9,410 bases of DNA. Origin: Bacillota bacterium (lineage in GTDB: Bacteria > Bacillota > Clostridia > Lachnospirales > Lachnospiraceae). Positions within the stretch are counted from its first letter, which is position 1. Each line of letters starts with the position of its first letter. Below are positions 1 to 5,910 of the stretch, piece by piece. The notes below the pieces were generated by a model. That model had not been told where the DNA came from. It searched no databases and worked only from the letters and a program-made list of their open reading frames with translations. The translations under genes and the position numbers were made by a program. The DNA is taken from NCBI GenBank assembly GCA_023387655.1, contig JAEWHR010000264.1, positions 1 to 9,410 on the forward strand, read 5' to 3'.

Positions 1-705
1 GTAATTCACTGCGCTGCCTATACCTCGGTTGATGCAGCTGAAGATAATTTAAACCAAGCAAGAGATGTTAATGTAAAGGGATCAAAAAATATTGCGAAAG
101 CGTGTAAGGAGATAGATTGTAAGTTAATATATATTAGTACAGACTATGTGTTTCCTGGTTTAGGAGATAAAGAGTTTGAAATTGAGGATGAAAAAGGTCC
201 TCAAAATGTATATGGATTGACAAAGTATGAAGGTGAACTTGAGGTTATGAAATACTTAGAAAAATATTTTATTGTTCGCGTTTCTTGGGTATATGGCCTC
301 AATGGAAAAAACTTTGTTAAAACCATGTTACAGCTTGCAAAATCACAAGATCAGGTAAATGTGGTGTGTGATCAAGTTGGATCCCCAACGTACTCCCAGG
401 ACTTGTCAATTCTTTTATTAGATATGTCGCAATCTCAAAAATATGGAATCTATCATGCTACGAATGAAGGATTTTGCTCTTGGTATGAATTTGCTTGTGA
501 GATATTTCAATATGCAAATATAAACATAAAAGTGAATCCAATTACAAGCATAGAGTTTTCAGCAAAAGCGGTACGCCCTCAAAATAGCAGGTTGAGTAAA
601 AGGAGCCTAGATCAAGCAGGATTTAGGCGTCTTCCAAATTGGAGGGATGCCTTAAAACGATATATAGCTGTACTTAAGGAGGATAAAATAGATGGGGAAA
701 ATTAA
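1..705 (+). CDS. rfbD: dTDP-4-dehydrorhamnose reductase, 5' end outside window
   Basis: NADPH-dependent reductase making dTDP-L-rhamnose from dTDP-4-keto-L-rhamnose, the last step of dTDP-rhamnose synthesis in the cytoplasm, feeding surface polysaccharide assembly. The frame is open from base 1 and gives 234 residues; the family is about 280-300, so roughly 50-60 N-terminal residues with the Gly-rich Rossmann nucleotide-binding loop are missing. Visible extended-SDR landmarks: VIHCAAYTSVDAAE at the start of the fragment, ISTDYVF around fragment residues 45-51, and the catalytic YxxxK as YGLTK (Tyr71, Lys75 of the fragment). RVSWVYG and RPQNSRLS further on are typical of RfbD. A GTG at 148 is only an internal codon, not a start. 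The last 14 bases overlap rfbC, so the two are translated from one mRNA whose promoter lies upstream of the window. Confidence 0.95.
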   Translation, partial: VIHCAAYTSVDAAEDNLNQARDVNVKGSKNIAKACKEIDCKLIYISTDYVFPGLGDKEFEIEDEKGPQNVYGLTKYEGELEVMKYLEKYFIVRVSWVYGLNGKNFVKTMLQLAKSQDQVNVVCDQVGSPTYSQDLSILLLDMSQSQKYGIYHATNEGFCSWYEFACEIFQYANINIKVNPITSIEFSAKAVRPQNSRLSKRSLDQAGFRRLPNWRDALKRYIAVLKEDKIDGEN

Positions 706-1246
706 AGTAACATCATGCGAGATAGAAGGTTTGTATGTGATTGAGCCTACTGTATTCCTAGATCAAAGGGGCTATTTTATGGAAACGTATCAAAAGCGTG
801 ATTATGAGATGGCTGGAATTACAACAGAATTTGTTCAAGATAATGAATCAGAATCTTCAAAAGGTGTATTGAGGGGGTTGCATTATCAAATTAATCATCC
901 ACAAGCAAAACTGGTTCGAGTTTTAAGCGGAGAAGTATTTGATGTAGCGGTTGATTTAAGAAAGGATTCTAAAACTTTTGGTAAATGGTATGGTGTTGTG
1001 TTATCTGAGCAGAATAAAAAGCAGTTTTATATTCCAGAAGGATTCGCGCATGGCTACTTAGTTTTATCACAGACAGCAAAATTTGCATATAAATGCTCTG
1101 ATTTTTACCATCCTGGAGATGAAGGCGGACTTTTATGGAATGATCCAGAGGTTGGAATTGATTGGCCAATTGAACCAGGCACTGAATTAATTATTGCTAA
1201 GAGAGATGAAAACTGGAAAACATTGAAGGAACATAGAGAATCCTAA
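692..1246 (+). CDS. rfbC: dTDP-4-dehydrorhamnose 3,5-epimerase
   Basis: Cytoplasmic cupin-fold epimerase that converts dTDP-4-keto-6-deoxy-D-glucose to dTDP-4-keto-L-rhamnose, the substrate of RfbD encoded just upstream. At 184 aa it is full family length. Seen in the sequence: RGYFMETY near the N-terminus, QDNESESSKGVLRGLHYQ around residues 49-66 with the presumed catalytic His64, VFDVAVDLRKDS at 82-93, FYIPEGFAHGYLVLS at 112-126, and YKCSDFY at 133-139, where Tyr133 is the likely catalytic acid by analogy with other RmlC proteins. LLWNDPEVGIDWP near the C-terminus is also diagnostic. The start is fixed by TAAGGAGG at 675-682, nine bases before the ATG. It begins inside the end of rfbD (translational coupling) and is the last gene of the operon, followed by a terminator. 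No sign of damage. Confidence 0.97.
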   Translation: MGKIKVTSCEIEGLYVIEPTVFLDQRGYFMETYQKRDYEMAGITTEFVQDNESESSKGVLRGLHYQINHPQAKLVRVLSGEVFDVAVDLRKDSKTFGKWYGVVLSEQNKKQFYIPEGFAHGYLVLSQTAKFAYKCSDFYHPGDEGGLLWNDPEVGIDWPIEPGTELIIAKRDENWKTLKEHRES

Positions 1247-1264
1247 ATTTCAAAATCAATATAG

Positions 1265-1309
1265 AACGGAATATTCCACAGAGATAACTAATTGGATATT
1301 CCGTTTTTT
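1265..1309 (+). terminator. rho-independent terminator of the rfb operon
   Basis: AACGGAAT (1265-1272) pairs with ATTCCGTT (1298-1305). The stem continues as ATTCCA/TGGAT with one bulged base, and a run of six T (1304-1309) overlaps the end of the 3' arm. It begins 18 bases after the rfbC stop codon, as expected for the end of that transcription unit. Confidence 0.85.
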
Positions 1310-1551
1310 GTTCTTTATTAGGGAATATATAAGACTGTTAGTATGAAAATTTTTTTCACCATTCTTTCAACTAAGCTGTTTGTCAAGTAATGAATAATAA
1401 GAGTAAAGTTTTTAATGATTGGTAAGGCATCCTAAATAGAATTGTTTATGGAATGTCCATGAGATACACATAGGATGCATATTGGTTATTGTTATAAATA
1501 GGTAGGAGTCATATAAATTTGATTGTGTAGATTGAGATTTAACTCGCTTAA
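1310..1551. other. non-coding spacer with a nested inverted repeat
   Basis: No credible gene is seen on either strand in this spacer between the rfb terminator and the bioY operator. The only structure I can support is a perfect 8-base inverted repeat, GCATCCTA at 1427-1434 and TAGGATGC at 1471-1478. It encloses a second small perfect hairpin, ATGGA (1448-1452) and TCCAT (1456-1460) with a three-base loop. No T-run follows, so it does not look like a terminator. Function unknown. Confidence 0.4.
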
Positions 1552-1581
1552 TGTAAACTGAATTCAATTTAAAGGTTGACA
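1552..1581 (+). promoter_or_regulatory. BirA (biotin repressor) operator upstream of bioY
   Basis: TGTAAAC (1552-1558) and GTTGACA (1575-1581) form an imperfect inverted repeat with a 16-base spacer. The described BirA site in Firmicutes is TGTTAAC, a spacer of 14-16 bases, then GTTAACA, so both half-sites and spacing fit. The right half contains the bioY -35 box. Occupancy by biotinyl-AMP-loaded BirA would block RNA polymerase, so bioY should be repressed when biotin is plentiful. The site is recognised by pattern and by the identity of the gene downstream. No birA gene is in the window. Confidence 0.8.
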
Positions 1582-1604
1582 TTATGAAACTGCTGGAATA
1601 TAAT
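1576..1604 (+). promoter_or_regulatory. sigma-A promoter of bioY
   Basis: TTGACA (1576-1581), a 17-base spacer, then TATAAT (1599-1604): both hexamers match the vegetative consensus exactly. Transcription should start near 1611, leaving a leader of only about 20 bases before the bioY ATG, too short for a riboswitch. Control must therefore act at the overlapping operator. Confidence 0.88.
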
Positions 1605-1630
1605 TATCAAAAATACTACGAGGTAGCAAT

Positions 1631-2179
1631 ATGAAAAATTCAAAAACCATGTCAATCACAATGACAGCATTCATGACAGCAGTTCTATGTATATTGGCTC
1701 CATTTTCTATTCCATTATCTACGATTCCTATCTCTTTAGGGACCTTTGCTGTTTATCTTTGTGCAGCAATTCTTGGTCCCAAAAGAGGAATGATTAGCGT
1801 TTTATTATATTTATTACTTGGTCTAGTTGGTCTTCCAGTGTTTGCAGAAGGAATGGCTGGTTTTGGAGTTTTAGCAGGTCCAACAGGTGGATATTTAATA
1901 GGTTATTTTTTTATAGCTTTTTTTACGGGATACTTTGCAAAACGTTGGTTAAGGAAACCAATCATTGTACTTCTTGGAATGGTAATTGGTACAATAGGTT
2001 GCTATCTCATAGGAACAATATGGCTTGGTTTACAACTTAATTTAGGGATATGGGAAGCATTGATGGCAGGAGTTATTCCATTTATACCAGGAGATATTAT
2101 TAAAATGATTGCGTGTACTGCAATAGCCTTACCAGTAAGAGCGCAGATAAAAACATATCTAGATGCAGATCTTACATAA
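1631..2179 (+). CDS. bioY: BioY, biotin-binding S component of an ECF transporter
   Basis: Integral membrane protein that binds biotin and, with the ECF module (EcfA, EcfA', EcfT), imports it. At 182 aa it is typical family length. About six hydrophobic segments are visible (near residues 10-30, 36-50, 54-72, 86-104, 109-131, 143-168). The signature region LLGLVGLPVFAEG (62-74), LAGPTGGYLIGY (81-92) and the PFIPGDIIK motif (150-158) are characteristic of BioY. The start follows a modest GAGG at 1620-1623, seven bases upstream. The gene stands alone: no ecfA or ecfT genes are adjacent, so it probably shares a general ECF module encoded elsewhere (group II arrangement). The BirA-type operator and exact consensus promoter upstream support biotin as the ligand. 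Its stop codon is already part of the terminator stem. Confidence 0.95.
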   Translation: MKNSKTMSITMTAFMTAVLCILAPFSIPLSTIPISLGTFAVYLCAAILGPKRGMISVLLYLLLGLVGLPVFAEGMAGFGVLAGPTGGYLIGYFFIAFFTGYFAKRWLRKPIIVLLGMVIGTIGCYLIGTIWLGLQLNLGIWEALMAGVIPFIPGDIIKMIACTAIALPVRAQIKTYLDADLT

Positions 2180-2229
2180 CGCCAGGATTAGTAACGCCAA
2201 AAGGTTAGGATACTAATCTTGGCGTTTTT
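2178..2229 (+). terminator. strong terminator of bioY
   Basis: A 16-bp stem (2178-2193 with 2211-2226, one G-T wobble) and a 17-base loop, ending in TTTTT at 2225-2229. The stem starts at the last two bases of the bioY stop codon. The 5' sequence AACGCCA occurs again inside the loop (2193-2199), and that second copy could also pair with TTGGCGTT, giving a shorter alternative hairpin. Confidence 0.92.
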
Positions 2230-2290
2230 CTATTCCTACCTACTTTTGTATACAAGACGACATAGTTCTCTTGTAAGATGGAAAAAAAGA

Positions 2291-2320
2291 TTGTATTTTA
2301 CAATTTTAGTATGTTATAAT
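2291..2320 (+). promoter_or_regulatory. extended -10 promoter for the GGDEF gene
   Basis: TGTTATAAT (2312-2320) is an extended -10 element (TGnTATAAT). A weak -35, TTGTAT (2291-2296), lies 18 bases upstream of TATAAT. Predicted start near 2327, giving an untranslated leader of about 265 bases before the diguanylate cyclase gene. Confidence 0.6.
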
Positions 2321-2333
2321 TAAGTTTAATGTA

Positions 2334-2354
2334 GTATACTTACAGTAAGTGTAC
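2334..2354. promoter_or_regulatory. operator-like 21-bp palindrome after the promoter
   Basis: GTATACTTAC (2334-2343), a central A, then GTAAGTGTAC (2345-2354): a palindrome with one mismatched pair. It starts 14 bases after the -10 box, just past the predicted transcription start, where a bound repressor would act as a roadblock. Size and dyad symmetry suit a dimeric one-component regulator. I cannot assign a family. Confidence 0.45.
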
Positions 2355-2469
2355 AAAGGGCGTGTTATTTATTTAAAACATAAGATTTTCTATTGTATCA
2401 TAATTAGGATTTTATTATTACTCTAAAGCTGATGTAGTTTGCTTGATTATTGGTACTATCTAAGGAAGC

Positions 2470-2514
2470 AGGCTGCGATTGAAGCCTTAAAACCTTAATA
2501 ATAAGGTTCTTTTT
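2470..2514 (+). promoter_or_regulatory. leader hairpins with attenuator-like terminator
   Basis: In the leader of the GGDEF gene, AGGCT (2470-2474) pairs with AGCCT (2483-2487). Four bases later comes a perfect 7-bp hairpin, AACCTTA (2491-2497) with TAAGGTT (2502-2508) and an ATAA loop, followed by CTTTTT (2509-2514). A short hairpin plus T-run about 80 bases before a gene looks like a transcription attenuator. AAGG in its 3' arm also lies eight bases before an ATG (2515) opening a 12-codon reading frame that ends at 2553. I could not match this leader to c-di-GMP-I or c-di-GMP-II riboswitches. The 7-bp AT-rich stem is weak. Confidence 0.4.
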
Positions 2515-2591
2515 ATGAAAGTTGATATTTCTAAATTAGTACGAGAAAAGTGATTTAGAGAAAATGATTTCTTGCGTATAGGGGACAAAGT

Positions 2592-3719
2592 ATGGGGAAT
2601 TTCATGTTATCAAATGCTGAAAAATTAAGAATCAGGCTCATTCGTGAGAACTTAATTCGAGTTGTAGTTTTGGCAACCATTCTTGGTTTTATACTACCAA
2701 TCGTGGCTTTGTTTTTATGGAATTTTGGGCAATCGAATGAGCTAAGAAAAACATACCTTAGTTTTCTGATAACATATGAGGTAATCATAATAATATATTT
2801 TATCCTAGGGTCTTATAGCAAGAAAAAGAAAGATTACGTAATTGCTCCTCTGATTTATCAAAGTTTCTGGGCGTTTTCCTTATTGTTTATCTATGCTTCC
2901 AGTTATATCTCCATGTTTGAAAGCAGAAATATAGGGATATATTGTGTTATGATATCTGTTTCTTCTTTGGTCCCACTCTTAAATTATAGAGAATTCTTGT
3001 GTTATGCAACAACACAGTTAATATTTGCTAGTCTCGTAATTTTTCGACTTGACTTATCCGCTACCAATAAGATTAGTATGATAGTTTATAGTGTTTTGTT
3101 ACTTGGCTTTTCACGTTTTCTATATTGGCAACAAAGAAAAATGTTAAGGATGAAACAGAGACTTCAGTCTATGGCAAAAAACGCAGAAGAAGATCCTCTT
3201 ACTAGTTTATTAAACCGTAGAGGATTAGATCGTAATTTGAGGGTCTTGTTACCGTATTGTATTAGAAGTAGTAGTAGAATTGGGCTAATGATTGTAGATG
3301 TGGATAATTTTAAGAGGTATAACGATAGTTATGGACATCCACAAGGGGATAAATGTTTAAAGATGGTTGCTGCGGAACTTAAAAAGACTGCAAGAAGAAA
3401 CAGTGATCTTACCGCTCGAATTGGTGGTGAAGAATTTTTAATACTTGTATATGATGTGAAAGAATCAGAATTAATAGCTTTTGCAGAGAAAATACGAACC
3501 AATATAGAGAAACTTAATATTAAACATAGCCCGATGCTTGGAACACCTGTTGTTACGGTGAGCATTGGAGTTTCCTCTGTGGTACCAACTACAATGAACG
3601 GTATGGCAGAATTATATAAAGAAGCAGACAAATCTTTATATATTGCAAAAAAAAGTGGTAGAAATGTGGTTGTATATAAAGAAAAAGTATGTGGTAAAAG
3701 AAATCTAATGGCAGAGTAA
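2592..3719 (+). CDS. membrane diguanylate cyclase (GGDEF domain)
   Basis: Predicted to make the second messenger c-di-GMP from two GTP at the inner face of the membrane. The 375 aa split into an N-terminal half with about six hydrophobic segments (near residues 22-43, 56-73, 84-108, 114-130, 134-153, 161-178) and a C-terminal GGDEF domain (about 199-364). Seen: DPLTSLLNRRG at 201-211, DVDNFK at 236-241 with the metal-binding Asp, the active-site GGEEF at 278-282, an RxxD inhibitory site (RNSD, 269-272) exactly five residues before it, and SIGVS at 324-328. The enzyme should thus be active and product-inhibited. The sensor half resembles no ligand-binding domain I can name. GGGGA precedes the ATG at 2592 and another GGGGA precedes an in-frame ATG at 2604, so the start could be either. 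The last five residues (NLMAE) lie in a repeat array. Confidence 0.92.
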   Translation: MGNFMLSNAEKLRIRLIRENLIRVVVLATILGFILPIVALFLWNFGQSNELRKTYLSFLITYEVIIIIYFILGSYSKKKKDYVIAPLIYQSFWAFSLLFIYASSYISMFESRNIGIYCVMISVSSLVPLLNYREFLCYATTQLIFASLVIFRLDLSATNKISMIVYSVLLLGFSRFLYWQQRKMLRMKQRLQSMAKNAEEDPLTSLLNRRGLDRNLRVLLPYCIRSSSRIGLMIVDVDNFKRYNDSYGHPQGDKCLKMVAAELKKTARRNSDLTARIGGEEFLILVYDVKESELIAFAEKIRTNIEKLNIKHSPMLGTPVVTVSIGVSSVVPTTMNGMAELYKEADKSLYIAKKSGRNVVVYKEKVCGKRNLMAE

Positions 3720-3850
3720 AATAACTAATGGCAGAATCAAAGAAACCTAATGCCAGACCAAAGAAACCTAATGGCAGAATTAAAGATACCTAATGATAGA
3801 AAAAAATAATGCTAGAATAAAAAGACTAATGGCAGAATAAAAACTAGATG
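3705..3850 (+). repeat. degenerate tandem repeat array at the end of the GGDEF gene
   Basis: About seven units with the core CTAATGGCAGAA followed by an A-rich half (best copies read on as TCAAAGAAAC). Cores begin at 3705, 3725, 3747, 3768, 3790, 3806 (altered) and 3826, with a worn trace at 3844. Spacings are 20, 22, 21, 22, 16, 20 and 18. The first unit encodes the last codons and stop of the GGDEF protein; the rest are untranslated in that frame. Most periods are not multiples of three, so this is not a protein repeat overall. A 21-codon frame (3728-3793) runs through the best copies with a repeated KKPN motif but has no ribosome binding site. Confidence 0.75.
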
Positions 3851-3904
3851 GGAGTAACGTAAGTAAGCCTTTATGCATACTTTCATTACTCCCATTATCT
3901 TTTT
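3848..3904. terminator. bidirectional terminator between convergent units
   Basis: ATGGGAGTAA (3848-3857) and TTACTCCCAT (3886-3895) form a perfect 10-bp stem, with an inner AAGTA/TACTT pairing inside the 28-base loop. On the plus strand it is followed by CTTTTT (3899-3904), on the minus strand by a T-run (A-run at 3839-3843). It separates the GGDEF gene from the oppositely oriented pspA cluster and can serve both. Confidence 0.8.
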
Positions 3905-3909
3905 AGATA

Positions 3910-4908
3910 TTATGCCAATTTTTGACCACAATTCGGGCAGAAGTTACTGTTCCCAGTCTTAAGTCCACAATTTGGGCAGAAATTTGGTTTATTGCCGTTA
4001 GATTCATTAGTTTGCATATTAGTGGATGTTCTTTGTTGTGTATTAGTATCTGCCATACCTTGATTCATATTTTGCACCATCTGATTTGCAAACTTCATTC
4101 CCATCATTATTCCAGCCATATCGGAAGCGACCCCACCGCTTTTTACATTACCAGAGGACATGGCATCAGAAAAGTTAATCTGTTGATAACGATTCATATC
4201 TCCAACCATACTATGGGAGGCATTTTTATTAATCATAGCCTGAACCTCTTCTGGATAGGTAAAACTCATAATTTGGAAAGAACTAATGCTAATTCCGGTA
4301 TCAAACAGCTGCATATCAAGATCCTGTGAGATACCTTTCGCTATAGTTAAGGAATTGATGGATAGATTAAAGATGTCTTTACCTTCTTGGACAATCCACT
4401 TCATCAACAGTTGATCTAGTACAGAAGTAATTCGTAGCTTTACATCATCCACTAAAAAAGAATCCCTAATTCCTGCTATACTATCGATTAGCTTTACGTA
4501 ATCCTTTACCTTAAAGGTATAAGTTCCATGGGAACGAATCGGAAGTCCTCCAGGTAAGTTGTATTGTGGTGCTGGAATATTGATTGCGTTGGAGGTACCC
4601 CAACGGACAGAAAATTCTCTTGTATTTATAAACAAGACTTCTGCACGCATTCCACTGTTAAAACCAAACTTAAATCCTTTAAGAGTAGAGAGGAAGGGAA
4701 CAATGTCAGATTCAATATCATATTCACCATCATCTTTAAAAATACCTTCAATTGCCCCATTATATAAGAAAATAGCATCCTGACCTGGACGAATTATAAG
4801 GCGGCTACCTCGTTTAATTTCATTGTTGTGCCATTTGTAAAAAATCATATCATCGCGGAATTCTTTCCATTCTACGACATTTGAAAATTGATTTGTAAAT
4901 AATCCCAT
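3910..4908 (-). CDS. ydjI: SPFH-domain protein with C-terminal zinc ribbon (YdjI-like)
   Basis: 332-residue cytoplasmic protein with an N-terminal SPFH/band-7-like region (about 10-230), as in B. subtilis YdjI and proteins once labelled virion core protein. It ends in a low-complexity Met/Gln/Asn-rich linker (about 250-307) and a zinc ribbon with two CPNCG knuckles (Cys311, Cys314, Cys324, Cys327). No membrane segment is evident, so membrane attachment would depend on partners. In B. subtilis the homologue is reported to be needed to bring PspA to the membrane. The order pspA, ydjG, ydjH, ydjI is the same here, supporting the same role. The start is set by AAGGTGG (4915-4921) six bases upstream. 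It follows the ydjH stop by 18 bases and is the last gene before the bidirectional terminator. Confidence 0.88.
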   Translation of the reverse strand: MGLFTNQFSNVVEWKEFRDDMIFYKWHNNEIKRGSRLIIRPGQDAIFLYNGAIEGIFKDDGEYDIESDIVPFLSTLKGFKFGFNSGMRAEVLFINTREFSVRWGTSNAINIPAPQYNLPGGLPIRSHGTYTFKVKDYVKLIDSIAGIRDSFLVDDVKLRITSVLDQLLMKWIVQEGKDIFNLSINSLTIAKGISQDLDMQLFDTGISISSFQIMSFTYPEEVQAMINKNASHSMVGDMNRYQQINFSDAMSSGNVKSGGVASDMAGIMMGMKFANQMVQNMNQGMADTNTQQRTSTNMQTNESNGNKPNFCPNCGLKTGNSNFCPNCGQKLA

Positions 4909-4926
4909 AGAAATCCACCTTTCTCG

Positions 4927-5910
4927 TTATACTCTACGTCCACCGCCACTGTGAGAACGGCCACCACTACTAACGCCGCCTCCACCACTACTTCGAAAAC
5001 TCCGATTTCCTCCAGAATTTTGATTCGTATTATTTTGTGGACGTTTTACCTTTGTTACACTAGTTCTGATGTAATCATCTCGTCTGGCAGTGACTCCAGA
5101 ATTACCTTCATCAAGGTAAGTACGGTTATTGATGGTGACGGAACCACCAGAACGTGATGCCATGACTGCTACGGCAATGACTCCAATAATAACGGCAGCT
5201 AATAGCTGAAATCCTGTATTATAGATAACGTTTTCAACAAACTGCTTCTGTGCATAATTGGAGCTATTATATGATGAACCATGGCCATTATTATAGCGGT
5301 TATCATAATTTCCATTTGGTGAAGTATTATGAGAGCTATTGTTACTATTAGAATTTGTTTTGGGTAAAGTAGCATAATACTTCGCTTCTTTTCCGAAATT
5401 TAAGAATGCATTATAATAATCATTTTCACCAAAATAACCAGAGATATCATCTAAAATATTCTCAATTCGGTCATCGCTTAAATCAGTCTCAGCCCTTCCG
5501 TATCCTTGGATATTGAGCCATCGATAAGTAGAGTCAAAGTACAAGATAGCAACATCTTCGGTAAAAGTACCATTATCACAGTGCTTATCTATATAGTCTT
5601 CTAGATATCTCGTTACATATTTCATTATGGCGTCATCATCATCTTTCACTTTTGTGTTAAGATCATCCGTTGTTAGGATAACAAGATCAAGATTTGAATT
5701 AACTGCATATGTGGAAAGTTTCGATTGAAGCTTTGTCTCCTCGCTCTCAGATAATAAGTTTGCATTATCCTCGATATGTGCTGTATGTTCTGTAGCGTTT
5801 GCTATAATGTTAAAATTGGGAATACTGAAAATAGAAACAATAATATAAATACAGCTTATCATAAGCATCAACCGGATGCCAATGATATTTTTCTTATTCT
5901 TTAATATCAT
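4927..5910 (-). CDS. ydjH: TPM-domain membrane protein (YdjH-like)
   Basis: 327 residues from my chosen start. Layout: hydrophobic signal or anchor segment (about 9-37) with possible cleavage after ANA (39); a TPM domain (about 45-180) beginning HIEDNANLLSESEE and containing VAILYFDSTYRWLNIQGYGRAE; an Asn/Ser-rich linker (about 184-221); a membrane segment (about 233-252, LLAAVIIGVIAVAVMAS); and a tail ending in Gly/Ser/Arg-rich sequence. If the signal is cleaved, the TPM domain lies outside and the tail inside. TPM domains occur in YgcG, thylakoid TLP18.3 and B. subtilis YdjH; no catalytic role is assigned. The frame is open to 5985, but the ATG at 5910 has GGAGG (5920-5924) nine bases upstream. 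It overlaps the ydjG stop as ATGA, indicating translational coupling. The ATG at 5916 is only three bases from GGAGG and less likely. Confidence 0.85.
   Translation of the reverse strand: MILKNKKNIIGIRLMLMISCIYIIVSIFSIPNFNIIANATEHTAHIEDNANLLSESEETKLQSKLSTYAVNSNLDLVILTTDDLNTKVKDDDDAIMKYVTRYLEDYIDKHCDNGTFTEDVAILYFDSTYRWLNIQGYGRAETDLSDDRIENILDDISGYFGENDYYNAFLNFGKEAKYYATLPKTNSNSNNSSHNTSPNGNYDNRYNNGHGSSYNSSNYAQKQFVENVIYNTGFQLLAAVIIGVIAVAVMASRSGGSVTINNRTYLDEGNSGVTARRDDYIRTSVTKVKRPQNNTNQNSGGNRSFRSSGGGGVSSGGRSHSGGGRRV

Noticed and set aside
2327..2591. c-di-GMP riboswitch in front of the GGDEF gene
   Set aside because: The conserved blocks of the class I and class II aptamers (for example the GACGCAAAGCC segment of class I) are not present.
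3728..3793. 21-codon frame with a KKPN repeat inside the tandem array
   Set aside because: No ribosome binding site, and the frame is broken by the following unit; probably a by-product of the 21-base period.
3705..3850. Repeats considered as a CRISPR array
   Set aside because: Units are only 16-22 bases, degenerate, contiguous without unique spacers, and no cas genes are nearby.
3922..4329. Plus-strand open frame of 135 codons opposite the SPFH gene
   Set aside because: It is antisense to a well-supported gene, His/Ile-rich without any domain, and lacks a ribosome site.
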